Shown here: one piece after another, positions 36,111-45,244 of the stretch | How the letters are laid out: every line of letters starts with the position of its first letter | Numbering within the stretch: position 1 is the stretch's first letter | Source of the DNA: Corynebacterium vitaeruminis DSM 20294 | Lineage (GTDB): Bacteria; Actinomycetota; Actinomycetes; Mycobacteriales; Mycobacteriaceae | DNA: 64,000 bases | Assembly (NCBI RefSeq): GCF_000550805.1 | Contig: NZ_CP004353.1 | Span: 2,542,001-2,606,000, forward strand | Direction: 5' to 3' | The notes under the pieces: generated by a model | What the model was told of the DNA's origin: nothing | The model's database searches: none | The model's input: the letters and a program-made list of their open reading frames with translations, nothing else | Made by a program: the position numbers and the translations under genes

Positions 36111-36480
36111 TAAGTTTCCTCCAGTGATTGCTAGAAAGCACGGATGTGGATTTGTGGAATGTCCGAAGAATGTGGACATTCTCCGTGACCTAAGAACCAA
36201 TTATGCCAGCATCATGCCGACTTCGCTTCCCCTCAGAGGAGATTAAAACCACACAATCGGACACAAACCAACTCAAAAACGATTCAGGGTTGGCAGTTTC
36301 GGCGGCGATGACGCAGGTCAGCGGACGGAAAGATCATGGTCACCGGCTCTTGCGACCGTCTTTCGTGAAACGGGCCACGTTCCCAATAGGAGTGAGATTC
36401 AAAGCGGATAAGCGCCAATTCCGGGGTTTTCCCGTGCGTTACCAGCAATTTCACAGACAACCGGGGTAACTTCTCTACCC
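36111..36480. promoter_or_regulatory. divergent control region between fba and the DedA gene
   Basis: This 370-bp spacer contains GAATGTCC (36157-36164) and GGACATTC (36174-36181), an inverted repeat with a 9-bp spacer about 50 bp upstream of fba. It is a candidate operator. No gene is seen. Confidence 0.4.
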
Positions 36481-37167
36481 ATGATTACCACCGCCGCCGA
36501 ATCGGTGAGCACCCTAGCCTCCGGCGCCAGCTTCATGGACCCGATGTACCTGCTGAGCGGTTCCGGCCCCTTCGGCGAGTTCATTCTCGCCGGCGTCGCC
36601 CTCATCGTCTTCATCGAGTCCGGACTCCTCTTCCCGATCCTGCCGGGCGACTCGCTGCTGTTTACCTCCGGCATGCTGTCCGTCCAGGACGACCCCTTCG
36701 CCCCGCTCATCCTCGTGCTGCTCGTGGTCACCGTCGCCGCCATCCTGGGCGACCAGGTGGGCTACTTCATCGGCAACCGCTTCGGGCACCTCCTGCAAAA
36801 CCGCCCGGACGGCCGCTTCTTCAAGCAGGCCTACCTGCAGCAGTCCCACGAGTTCTTCGAGAAGCACGGCCCGATCACCATCATCATCTGCCGCTTCGTG
36901 CCGATCGTGCGCACCTACGCGCCGCTCGTGGCGGGTATCTCCGGCATGCGCTACCGCACCTTCTTCAGCTTCAACGTCATCGGCGGCGCGCTGTGGGGCT
37001 GCGGCGTGACACTGCTGGGCGCATGGCTGGGCCAGTACACCTTCATCCGCGATAACATCGAGCCGATCTTCCTGCTCATCGTGTTCATCTCGATCCTGCC
37101 GGGCGTGATCGGCGGCCTGAAGAACTTCTTCAGCAAGAAGAAGGACGTCGCGGCTGAAAATGCGTAG
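36481..37167 (+). CDS. DedA family membrane protein
   Basis: This 228-residue membrane protein is of the DedA/VTT family, implicated in lipid (undecaprenyl phosphate or phospholipid) translocation. Family motifs are FIESGLLFPILPGDSLLFTSG with the conserved acidic residue, GDQVGYFIGNRFG, and RFVPIVRTYAPLVAGISGM with the conserved arginine. About five hydrophobic segments are present. It ends at a clear terminator. Confidence 0.92.
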   Translation: MITTAAESVSTLASGASFMDPMYLLSGSGPFGEFILAGVALIVFIESGLLFPILPGDSLLFTSGMLSVQDDPFAPLILVLLVVTVAAILGDQVGYFIGNRFGHLLQNRPDGRFFKQAYLQQSHEFFEKHGPITIIICRFVPIVRTYAPLVAGISGMRYRTFFSFNVIGGALWGCGVTLLGAWLGQYTFIRDNIEPIFLLIVFISILPGVIGGLKNFFSKKKDVAAENA

Positions 37168-37191
37168 CCCGATCTGATTCTCTACCGTTAG

Positions 37192-37227
37192 AAGGGCTGG
37201 GAGCCGTGATCGACCCCCAGCCCTTTT
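37192..37227 (+). terminator. terminator after the DedA gene
   Basis: The stem AAGGGCTGGG/CCCAGCCCTT is followed by TTGCTTTG. Confidence 0.75.
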
Positions 37228-37320
37228 GCTTTGCTCATCTCCACGGTCTAATGACACACCCAAAGGTCACGCTGCCAGATATTACGTGCCGGAATAGACT
37301 CGGGCGGAGCACTAGTTTTT

Positions 37321-37373
37321 CAAGTTTAGGCAAGTTTATTAGTTTAAGATAAACCTAGATAAACTTAGTAAAT
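37321..37373. promoter_or_regulatory. AT-rich repeated operator-like region before the AAA ATPase gene
   Basis: Several short related units occur (AAGTTTA, AAGTTTAT, GTTTAAGATAAAC, ATAAACTT), including the inverted pair AAGTTTAT/ATAAACTT. The base composition is very unlike the neighbourhood. It probably contains the promoter and regulator sites of the following gene. Confidence 0.4.
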
Positions 37374-37388
37374 TGGAGGCTTCAGGAA

Positions 37389-38609
37389 TTGAATCCGCTT
37401 GACAATCCATACACGCCAAATGCGGGTGCCCGTCCGCCCGCCATCGTCGGTCGCGATGATCAGCTGGAAAGCTTCGATCTGCTCCTCGGAAGACTACAAA
37501 AGGGCCGAACCGAACAATCCATGATCATCACTGGGCTGCGGGGAGTCGGCAAGACCGTTTTGCTTGGGTCGTTTAGAGAAAAGGCGCTCTCAGTAGACTG
37601 GGTGGTCGTCGAGTTTGAAGCGCTCAAGCACAGTGAACTGGATTTCAGGATGGAGCTCTTCTACAAGTTCAAGAGCGCATTATTCGAACTCTCCCCAAGG
37701 AAGAAATGGTCGGACCGCATTAAGAATGCTGCCTCAGTCTTGGCATCTTTTGGGATGACCTTTGACCCTTCGGGAAACATCTCATTGAGTTTGGATGTGG
37801 AAGCCTTGGAGGGAAAAGCAGACAGTAAGGTCCTTACGCTCGATCTCACCGAGCTATTTGTCGCGCTCGGTGAGGCCGCCGCCGACGCAGGCAGGGGTTT
37901 CGTCCTACTCGTCGATGAGATCCAGTTCCTCAGCACAGAACAGCTCGAAGCCTTAATCACCGCAGTTCACAAGACTGTTCAAAGAGCTCTGCCGATCACG
38001 CTCGTCGGCGCCGGATTACCACAGATCGCGGAACTCGCTGGCGACGCGAAATCCTACGCAGAAAGACTATTCAAATTTGTCGACATTGGCACCCTCTCAC
38101 TGGAAGACGCAAAAGAGGCACTTCGACGCCCCGCTGAGGAAGAAAACGCGACCTTCGAACCGGATGCACTAGAAAAGGCAGTTGCGGTTACGCAAGGATA
38201 TCCGTACTTTATCCAAGAAATGGGCTCATCGATTTGGGCCACTGCCACAAACACACCATTCACGCTAGAAGATATACACCTAGCGCTTCAACAGTATGAG
38301 GCCAATCTGGACTCATCGTTTTTTAGAGTTCGGCTCGATCGAGCTACACCATTGCAGGCCGCGTATCTGCGTGCAATGGCAGAACTGGGCCCCGGACCTC
38401 AAAGCGCTGGGGACGTCGCCAAAGTGATGGGGAGGGAGTCAAGAAGCCTTGGCCCAACTAGAGCCGAGCTCATCAATATGGGCCTGCTCTTCACTCCCAG
38501 CTTCGGCTATGCGCAATTCACCGTGCCGCAATTCGACGCCTACATGCTTAGAAGATACCCAGAATTGGTGGTCCCCGAGAAACGACCTAGGAAGTCGACA
38601 CGGTCCTAG
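37389..38609 (+). CDS. AAA_16-type ATPase of unknown role
   Basis: This 406-residue protein has an N-terminal P-loop ATPase domain with Walker A GLRGVGKT (near residue 49), Walker B VLLVDEIQFL, an arginine-rich sensor region, and a C-terminal winged-helix-like part (LRAMAELGPGPQSAGDVAKVMGR). It resembles archaeal/bacterial AAA_16 or STAND ATPases that bind DNA or partners. The TTG start is supported by GGAGG eight bases upstream. Codon use is less GC-rich than in neighbours, which suggests acquisition. It overlaps the convergent GH76 gene by four bases. Confidence 0.8.
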   Translation: MNPLDNPYTPNAGARPPAIVGRDDQLESFDLLLGRLQKGRTEQSMIITGLRGVGKTVLLGSFREKALSVDWVVVEFEALKHSELDFRMELFYKFKSALFELSPRKKWSDRIKNAASVLASFGMTFDPSGNISLSLDVEALEGKADSKVLTLDLTELFVALGEAAADAGRGFVLLVDEIQFLSTEQLEALITAVHKTVQRALPITLVGAGLPQIAELAGDAKSYAERLFKFVDIGTLSLEDAKEALRRPAEEENATFEPDALEKAVAVTQGYPYFIQEMGSSIWATATNTPFTLEDIHLALQQYEANLDSSFFRVRLDRATPLQAAYLRAMAELGPGPQSAGDVAKVMGRESRSLGPTRAELINMGLLFTPSFGYAQFTVPQFDAYMLRRYPELVVPEKRPRKSTRS

Positions 38610-39763
38610 TCGTTTTTCGCCGCTTCTTCGTCCATGGAAATCCGGGCCGCAGCCTCCACCAGCATCCAGCCCGACAGCTGCACCGAGAGGTCGCGCTCGT
38701 CGATGCGCACGACGCGGACGATGTCGCTGAGCGCATTGGTGCCCAGGCCGTAGTTGTGCGGCAGCCGGGCGTCCTCGGTCCAGTCGGTGGCAAACACCGG
38801 CAGCCCGTCGACCTCGAGGCGGTGGTTCCACACGCTCTCGGCCGAGGCCATGACGAGCCGGGCCGCGATCTTGCGGGCGGCGATGTTGGCGGGGTTGTCC
38901 GCGGGAAGGCGCACGGCGGCGTCGGCGAGGTAGCGGGCGAGGATGCCCTTGAACAGGCCGCCGTCGCCGTCGCCGGTCTGGACGTCGATAACGCCCTCCG
39001 GGGTGGCCATCTCCTTGGCCACGGCGTGGATGAGCGCGCGGGCGTGGGCCAGGTAGTTCACGGCCTCCTCGCTGCGCTCCTGCTCGCGAAGCGCGAGGGC
39101 GATCTCCACGCAGGCGCCAATGACCACGCCCTGGCAGTAGGGGTAGGTGTTGCGCACGACCTCGGGGCCGTGCATGCTCATGCGGATGCCGTCCATGATG
39201 AGGCCATGGTCGTCGACCAGGTTGTCGAAGATCCAGTCCACCAGGTAGCGGGCCTTCTCGACCCGCCCGGTGCGGGCGGCCATGATGGCCACCGGCGCGT
39301 TGGTGGGCACGTTAAAGAACGTCTCCCCCACCCGCCACGGCATGACGCCGGTGATCGAGTCGAGACCGGCGAGGATGTTCTCCTCAAGCCGACGGAGGAA
39401 CTTCTTTCGCCCGCGGCCATTGACCTCACGCGCGCGATCGAGCGCCAGGGCCAACCAGGTCTTGTCGTCGTAATAGTCGTTGTGCGTCAGCCTGCCGAAC
39501 TGGCGCACCCGCACACCGGCGATGGTTTCCTTCAGCCGCTGCTTTCGGGCGTTGGTGGGGCGCCGCAAGGTGGCGTCGACAAGGCAATCGATGTAGTGCG
39601 CCTGCCACCAGTAATGCCAGCGGTAGAACAGCTTCTCTTTCGTATGCGGCGGCCACGCGACGACCGCCAGGTTGGTGCGGGGGATCCCCCACACGTGGGA
39701 AGCATGTCGCTCATTGATCGCCGCCTCAGCGAGGTCGGCGCGATGGAGCCACATTTCGTTCAC
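38606..39763 (-). CDS. glycoside hydrolase family 76-like protein
   Basis: This 385-residue protein resembles bacterial alpha-1,6-mannanase-type GH76 enzymes, with an alpha/alpha barrel composition and blocks RWHYWWQAHYIDC, THNDYYDDKTWLALALDRA (containing the consecutive aspartates expected at the active site) and YPYCQGVVIGA. No signal peptide is visible, so it may be cytoplasmic. The start is a GTG; an ATG three codons on is an alternative. Confidence 0.83.
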   Translation of the reverse strand: MNEMWLHRADLAEAAINERHASHVWGIPRTNLAVVAWPPHTKEKLFYRWHYWWQAHYIDCLVDATLRRPTNARKQRLKETIAGVRVRQFGRLTHNDYYDDKTWLALALDRAREVNGRGRKKFLRRLEENILAGLDSITGVMPWRVGETFFNVPTNAPVAIMAARTGRVEKARYLVDWIFDNLVDDHGLIMDGIRMSMHGPEVVRNTYPYCQGVVIGACVEIALALREQERSEEAVNYLAHARALIHAVAKEMATPEGVIDVQTGDGDGGLFKGILARYLADAAVRLPADNPANIAARKIAARLVMASAESVWNHRLEVDGLPVFATDWTEDARLPHNYGLGTNALSDIVRVVRIDERDLSVQLSGWMLVEAAARISMDEEAAKND

Positions 39764-40044
39764 AGATTCACCATGCCCAAAGGATAGAAGCGCGTGGAGC
39801 GGCTGATCCCACTCCTAGAGTGGAAGTATAACGAATCTATAAAGATTTTTTCCAGCCAGGTTTTCAATTACAGGCACATTTTAATAAAACTGTCCGGTTA
39901 GCGCCGCGCCACGCTAGACGGCCGCTGAGCGATACCTGAAATTTTCCACCACCCCGACCTCCCGCTTTGCGGCAGTGCACCCCAACCTTCGGGGCAAGTA
40001 GCGGAGGCTTCCCTAATTAGATTCATCCTCTTAACCTTTTGTAC

Positions 40045-41541
40045 ATGTCTCGGCTAAAAGAGAATCCCGTTGCCCCAGCGCACGCCTGGGTGGCCGCGTT
40101 CTTCGCGCGACGACCGTGGGATGGGATCCCATGGGGGCTGATAGCCTTCTTTGCCACCGCCTTCCTCGCCACCGGGGTGGGTTCTGCCTTCGTCATGTTC
40201 CACGAGGGACACCTCGCCATCACCGACGAAAACCCGTTGGGGATCGCGGACCTCGTGACGGTCTGCGCGGCGATCGTCGCCGCCGCGAAATTCGCCAAGC
40301 TGCAGGCGGACCGCGACCTGTACTCGATGCGCACGCACTCCCTCGTGGAGCTGACCCTCCTTTTCAGCTTCCTCGTCGTCTGCGGGTTGGCCACCGGGTT
40401 TGAGCTGTCCACCGTGGCATTGGAGGCGCAGGAATCGGGGTCCTCGGTCCTGGCGTTGGTGGCGTCCAGGGAGCACGCCACCTACTTCATCTTGGAGCTG
40501 CTCATCATCGTCATCAGCGCGCTGTTGTATGCCTCGGAGCTGCCCATCGGCAGGCGGCGCGGGGACAACCTGCACGGCGCGCTCTCGCGCGTGGAGGTTC
40601 TGCTCGGCGATTCCGTGGGCGTGATCCGGTCCGCGTGGTACCGACCGGAGGCCGTCGAAAAGCTGCTTGAGCGAACCGAACTGGGCCGATTCTCGCCTGC
40701 GACGCTGGCGCTGCTGGGCGCGCACGTGATACGTGCCGCGATCGAGCTGGGCATCGCGGCGTTCGTGCTCGCGATGGTGGCGATGGAGGTCGACTTCCGC
40801 GAGGAGTGGACGGCGCTGACCAGCAGCGGGCAGCTGACCCTCGTGCTGCTGTGCGCGTCAACGTACGGGCTGGTCGCCATGGCGACGATCTCGGCGGAGA
40901 TGGGCTACGTGGCGCCCCTCGGCCGCGGCCTCACGCGCAGCCTCTACCGCATGCTCGCCTGGTACTTTGGGTTCTCCGCGACGCTGCTGCTTGCCTCCAT
41001 GATCCTCGCCTCGCTCGGGGTAGTACCGCTCATCGGCGACGGGCCCCAGACGCTTCTCGCGGTCCCGCTCATCCTCGGGACCATGCAGCTTATCCTGTGG
41101 TTCGTGGACTTCCTCGACCCGGTCTACTTCGACAGCCGCGAGTACGACCCCCGCGCGCGGAAGTCGATGGTGCCCACGGCGAACCTCAAGGTGGTCGACC
41201 TTCCCGAAGTGATCGACGGGATGATGGACGACCAGATCCTGGTCAAGCAGCTCTCCTCGATCGAGATCGCCGCGGAGCTGGGCGGGATCCTCGCCGCGGC
41301 AGAGCTCACCGACTTCAGCGACGACCCGGAGGTGGGGACGATGGGCTACCGCTTGCAGCCGCGGCGCGGGCTGCGCGCCCCGGGGCGGATCCGCTCGCTT
41401 AGGCTGCAGGCCGCGTGCGACAAGATCGCCTACGACCACCTGCGCGGGCTGGTGGGGGCTACCGAGCAGGTCGTGTGGATGCGCAGCGGGTATGCGACGT
41501 ATCAGGCGGTGAGGCCGGGGGACCTATTGCCACGCGCGTGA
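40045..41541 (+). CDS. membrane protein of unknown function
   Basis: This protein of about 498 residues has roughly seven or eight hydrophobic segments (near 30-50, 65-85, 105-125, 150-165, 230-250, 265-285, 305-325 and 340-355) and a soluble C-terminal region of about 140 residues. I do not recognise a family. The ATG at 40045 is preferred over a TTG six bases earlier. Its end overlaps the convergent methyltransferase gene by 18 bp. About 280 bp upstream of it contain nothing clear. Confidence 0.72.
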   Translation: MSRLKENPVAPAHAWVAAFFARRPWDGIPWGLIAFFATAFLATGVGSAFVMFHEGHLAITDENPLGIADLVTVCAAIVAAAKFAKLQADRDLYSMRTHSLVELTLLFSFLVVCGLATGFELSTVALEAQESGSSVLALVASREHATYFILELLIIVISALLYASELPIGRRRGDNLHGALSRVEVLLGDSVGVIRSAWYRPEAVEKLLERTELGRFSPATLALLGAHVIRAAIELGIAAFVLAMVAMEVDFREEWTALTSSGQLTLVLLCASTYGLVAMATISAEMGYVAPLGRGLTRSLYRMLAWYFGFSATLLLASMILASLGVVPLIGDGPQTLLAVPLILGTMQLILWFVDFLDPVYFDSREYDPRARKSMVPTANLKVVDLPEVIDGMMDDQILVKQLSSIEIAAELGGILAAAELTDFSDDPEVGTMGYRLQPRRGLRAPGRIRSLRLQAACDKIAYDHLRGLVGATEQVVWMRSGYATYQAVRPGDLLPRA

Positions 41542-42228
41542 GAGATCGGCGTGCTGCCGTATCCATGCGTGCATGGCGATCCCGGCCGCGACGCCGGCGT
41601 TGATCGAGCGCGTCGAGCCGAACTGCGCGATCGAGCAGGTCATCGCCGCGTTGTCCTGGGCGTCGTCGGTGATGCCGGGGCCCTCCTGGCCGAACAGCAG
41701 CAAGCAGCGCTCCGGCAGCTTTGCGGTCTCGAGCGGGACGCAGCCGGGCGTGTTGTCGATGGCGACGATCGTAAGGTCACGTTCGCGCGCCCAGGCCACG
41801 AGCGAGGCGGTATCCGGGTGGTGCATGAGGTGCTGGTAGCGGTCAGTGACCATCGCCCCGCGGCGGTTCCAGCGGCGCCGCCCCACGATGTGCACGGTGT
41901 CCACGGCGAAGGCATTCGCCGTGCGCACGACGGTGCCGATGTTGGCGTCGTTTTCGAAGTTCTCGATCGCGATGTGCAGCGCGTGGCGGCGGGTGTCGAT
42001 GTCGGCGACGATCGCCTCGCGGCACCAGTAGCGGTAGGCGTCGACGACGTTGCGGCGGTCGCCCTCGGCGAGAAGCTGCGGGTCGAGGCGCGGGTCGTCG
42101 GGAAGAGGCGTGCCCGGGTGCTCTACTGCCCAAGGCCCCACGCCGTGGCGCCCCTCGCCCCACTCGGTGGGGCCAGGGGTGTCTTCGGTCGGGTTAGGCA
42201 AGACCCAAGTCCTCAAGGCCGAGCACAT
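41524..42228 (-). CDS. SpoU-family RNA 2'-O-methyltransferase
   Basis: This protein of about 234 residues has the three SpoU/TrmD knot motifs: NDANIGTVVRTANAF, LLLFGQEGPGI and SIAQFGSTRSINAGVAAGIAMHAW. It methylates a tRNA or rRNA ribose; the target is not evident. The start may be internal, because the listed ATG overlaps the end of pyrE by 35 bp and a TTG at 42201 also has a GAGG site in front. Confidence 0.9.
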   Translation of the reverse strand: MCSALRTWVLPNPTEDTPGPTEWGEGRHGVGPWAVEHPGTPLPDDPRLDPQLLAEGDRRNVVDAYRYWCREAIVADIDTRRHALHIAIENFENDANIGTVVRTANAFAVDTVHIVGRRRWNRRGAMVTDRYQHLMHHPDTASLVAWARERDLTIVAIDNTPGCVPLETAKLPERCLLLFGQEGPGITDDAQDNAAMTCSIAQFGSTRSINAGVAAGIAMHAWIRQHADLSRAWQ

Positions 42229-42739
42229 AGCGGTACTCGAGCCCCTCGTCGGCGATGACCTTCTCCGCGCCGGTGGCGCGATCGACGACGGTGGCCACGG
42301 CGACGACCTCGGCGCCCGCCTCGCGGAGGGCGGCGACGGCGATCAGCGGGGAGTTGCCGGTGGTGGTGGTGTCCTCAACGACCAGGACCTTCTTGCCCAC
42401 GACGTCCGGGCCCTCGATGCGGCGCTGCATGCCGTGCTTCTTGGCCTCCTTGCGCACGACGAAGGCGTCGATGTCGCGCCCGTCGGCGTGCATGATGGCG
42501 GTGGCCACTGGGTCCGCGCCAAGGGTGAGTCCGCCCACCGCGACGTAGTCGAGGTCGGCGGTCAGCTCGCGCAGCAGCTGGCCGATGAGCCGGGAGGCCT
42601 TGTGGTGCAAGGTGGCCCGGCGCAGGTCCACGTAGTAGTCGGCCTCCTTGCCGGACGACAGGATCACCTTGCCGTGCACGACGGCCAGCTCCTTGACCAG
42701 CTCGGCCAGTTCCGCCTTCTTGGCCTGATCGATGTCCAC
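42194..42739 (-). CDS. pyrE: orotate phosphoribosyltransferase
   Basis: This 181-residue enzyme makes OMP from orotate and PRPP in pyrimidine synthesis. The PRPP-binding motif is VLVVEDTTTTGNS, and FVVRKEAKKHG is the flexible loop with catalytic lysines. The GTG giving a protein that starts with DIDQAKKAELAELVKEL is preferred, since AGGAGGAAAA lies directly before it. Upstream TTG in the same frame is less likely. Confidence 0.95.
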   Translation of the reverse strand: MDIDQAKKAELAELVKELAVVHGKVILSSGKEADYYVDLRRATLHHKASRLIGQLLRELTADLDYVAVGGLTLGADPVATAIMHADGRDIDAFVVRKEAKKHGMQRRIEGPDVVGKKVLVVEDTTTTGNSPLIAVAALREAGAEVVAVATVVDRATGAEKVIADEGLEYRYVLGLEDLGLA

Positions 42740-42804
42740 TTTTCCTCCTGGGTCTGCGATGTCGTATCTCAAGTGTTCAGTCTACGGTCTGGGGCGTGTA
42801 GCCC

Positions 42805-44238
42805 CTAGTCGGCCGCGCCGTCTTCGAAGATGCTCGACTGCCCGTTGAGCTCCCTCACGATGCGGGTGCCCTGGTAGCTGTTCGGGGTGGCCTCCTCGTC
42901 GTCGCCGGCGATGGCCTCCACCGACTGCGAGCCGATCGAGCGCGGCTCGACTACCCCATGGCTGATCTCCTCCGAGCGCGAAGGCATCTCTACCGGCTCG
43001 TCCTGGCGGGTGATCTGCGGCATCTCCGGCAGGTCCTCCTCCGGCTCGTCCTCGAAGTAGGACGGCGGGACCGGCAGCGGGCGCGAGGGGTCGCAGTCGT
43101 GGAAGTCGACGGCCTGGGTCGCGCCCATGCGCGGCGGGAGGACGCGCGTGACGGCGGCGCACACCGCGAGCATCGCGGCCATCGTGTCCCAGTCCTCGTG
43201 GGTGGAGCCCTTGGCGGTCTGCGCGAGTACCCAGTCCGATTCCATCCACACCGCGGTGACGGTCTCGGGCATGCCCGCCAGCGCGCTGCGGAAGCGGGTG
43301 TCGGTCATGCGCTCGGCCGCGCCCGGGTCGTTGCTGAACAGGCTAAAGCCCGCCACCGTCGACACCGGGATGAGGTCCTCGGACTCGAGCTCCTCCCCCA
43401 GCACCGCGCGGCGCGCGTCGACCACCACGTCGGACGCCCCTGGCCGTCGTAAAGCCATCACCGTAATGCCGCCCAGCTCCGCGAGGTACATCTCGTGGCC
43501 GTAGAGCACGCCGGAGACGACGTCCTTCGCGCTCGCCCCGGTCGATGCGGCGCCGCGGGACCACTCGTCGGTGAGGAAGTTGTCCGTGCGCTGGTAGCCG
43601 AAGCCGCGCTCCTGGGCCCACGCGCGCTTCTCACGGCGGGCGGCGCCGGGCAGCTGCACGAGGGCGGGCTTGGGCTGCTCGGGTTCCGCTGGCACCTCCG
43701 CCTCGAAGCGGACCGTGCCGGGCTCGGGGCGCTCGAGCGTGAGGTCGTCGCCCTCGAGGTACTCCTCCGGCTCCGGCTCCGCGGCGTTGGCGGCGATGAT
43801 CTCCTCGCCCAGGTCGGTCTCGGGCACGGCCTCGAGCTCGACGTCGGCGGCCTCCACCGGCTGCGTCTCCGGTTCCGCTTCTTGCTTGTCGACGCCTTGC
43901 GGTGCCTCCTCCACGGGCTCGTCGAGGGGGACTGCCCACTCGCCGGTGGTGGTGTCGAAGACCTGGCTTTCGAAGTCCTCGTCGATGGCCGGGGGGATCT
44001 CGGGTTCTTCGTCTTCTTCTATCTCGGCGTCGATCGGCTCGTCGGAAAAGTCCTCGACGGGGGCCGGTTCGGGCTCGGCCTCTGATTCCGGCTCCGCCTC
44101 CGGTTCCTGCGCGAGCGCCTGGGGCGCTGTGGCCTCGGGCTCGGGCAGCGCGTGGGTTGCGGCCTTGCGGCGGGTCGAGTCGAGGTACCACAGGGCGATG
44201 CCGGCGACACCGATGATGGCGGCGAGGATGAAGAGCAT
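42805..44238 (-). CDS. conserved membrane-anchored acidic protein
   Basis: This 477-residue protein has one N-terminal membrane segment (MLFILAAIIGVAGIALWYLD), a very Glu/Pro-rich stretch of about 160 residues, then a soluble domain (residues about 205-380, beginning RREKRAWAQERGFGYQRTD). It is found between pyrE and sseA, an order known in corynebacteria. I know no function. The C-terminal 90 residues are again acidic. Confidence 0.8.
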   Translation of the reverse strand: MLFILAAIIGVAGIALWYLDSTRRKAATHALPEPEATAPQALAQEPEAEPESEAEPEPAPVEDFSDEPIDAEIEEDEEPEIPPAIDEDFESQVFDTTTGEWAVPLDEPVEEAPQGVDKQEAEPETQPVEAADVELEAVPETDLGEEIIAANAAEPEPEEYLEGDDLTLERPEPGTVRFEAEVPAEPEQPKPALVQLPGAARREKRAWAQERGFGYQRTDNFLTDEWSRGAASTGASAKDVVSGVLYGHEMYLAELGGITVMALRRPGASDVVVDARRAVLGEELESEDLIPVSTVAGFSLFSNDPGAAERMTDTRFRSALAGMPETVTAVWMESDWVLAQTAKGSTHEDWDTMAAMLAVCAAVTRVLPPRMGATQAVDFHDCDPSRPLPVPPSYFEDEPEEDLPEMPQITRQDEPVEMPSRSEEISHGVVEPRSIGSQSVEAIAGDDEEATPNSYQGTRIVRELNGQSSIFEDGAAD

Positions 44239-44259
44239 GCCAAATAGCCTAGTCGGCGG

Positions 44260-45138
44260 CTACTTGTTTCTCTTGGTGCCCTCCCTGGTTTCGTCGAAAA
44301 GCCAGTCGCCGCGCTCGACGGGGTTGGCGGGGTCGGCGCTCCACTGGGACCAGCCGCCGATGTAGTGGCGCGGGGTGTCCAGGCCCGCGATGTTCATCGC
44401 GGCGATGACCTGCGCGGAGTGGTTGCCGGAGCCGGAGTAGATGATGGTGTCGGCGATGACGTCGTTGGTGACCCCGCGGGAGGCGAACAGCTCGGCGAGC
44501 TCGTCGGCCGGGCGGAAGCGGTGGTCGGGGGTCATGACCTCGCGGGTGGGGATGTTGATGGCGCCGGGGATGTGGCCGGCCTTGAGGTCGAGGAACTCCT
44601 TGCGGCCGGCGAAGCGGTTGGCCTCGCGGGCGTCGATGAGCAGGCCGTCGTGGGCCTTGACGTCGTCGATGGTGGCGGTGGGCAGGTGGCCGAGGGTGGG
44701 GGTGACGTCGTCGTAGCTGGCGAGGTTGCCGGGGCCGCCGAGCGTCTTGTAACCGGAGGCCTCCCAGTGCTTCTGGCCGCCGTCGAGGATCACGACGTCC
44801 TCGATACCCGCCCAGCGCAGGATCCACCAGGCGCGGGCGGCGTACAGGCCGCGGTAGTTGTCGTAGACGACGACCTGGCGGCCGGGCTGCAGGCCCCACT
44901 TGGAAAACCAGCGCTCGAGGATGTGCGTGCTGGGCAGCGGGTTGCGCCCGATGCTGGAGCCGGGGACCCCGGCCAGCGCCAGGGCGGGATCACAAAACAG
45001 CGAGGTGGAGATGTGCTCGGAGTTGAACTGGTGGTAACCGTCTTTGCCGTCGTGGTACCACAAGGCAGCGAGGATGGTCTGCTTGTGGCCCGAGTTGAGG
45101 CGCGTGGCCAACTCGTCGGCGGTGATTGTGATGCTCAT
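44260..45138 (-). CDS. sseA: SseA-like sulfurtransferase (rhodanese repeat protein)
   Basis: This 292-residue two-domain rhodanese has an inactive-type first domain (VVVYDNYRGLYAARAWWIL) and a second domain (LLIDAREANRFAG, GHIPGAINIP). The active-site loop of the second domain reads YSGSGNHSA, with Ser235 where the persulfide-forming cysteine is expected. The only cysteine in the protein is Cys49. Known SseA proteins are thiosulfate or 3-mercaptopyruvate sulfurtransferases; this one may lack that activity or use another mechanism. The location after pyrE matches corynebacterial sseA. Confidence 0.85.
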   Translation of the reverse strand: MSITITADELATRLNSGHKQTILAALWYHDGKDGYHQFNSEHISTSLFCDPALALAGVPGSSIGRNPLPSTHILERWFSKWGLQPGRQVVVYDNYRGLYAARAWWILRWAGIEDVVILDGGQKHWEASGYKTLGGPGNLASYDDVTPTLGHLPTATIDDVKAHDGLLIDAREANRFAGRKEFLDLKAGHIPGAINIPTREVMTPDHRFRPADELAELFASRGVTNDVIADTIIYSGSGNHSAQVIAAMNIAGLDTPRHYIGGWSQWSADPANPVERGDWLFDETREGTKRNK

Positions 45139-45244
45139 GCTGATCAGTTTAAAGGCCACCCCCGAAGTTCGCCCCTTGGGGCGCACGCGTACGCGCGTTC
45201 GAAAGAGCTGCGGCGCGTCGCCCGGCGGGCCTAACGTAGGCCTC

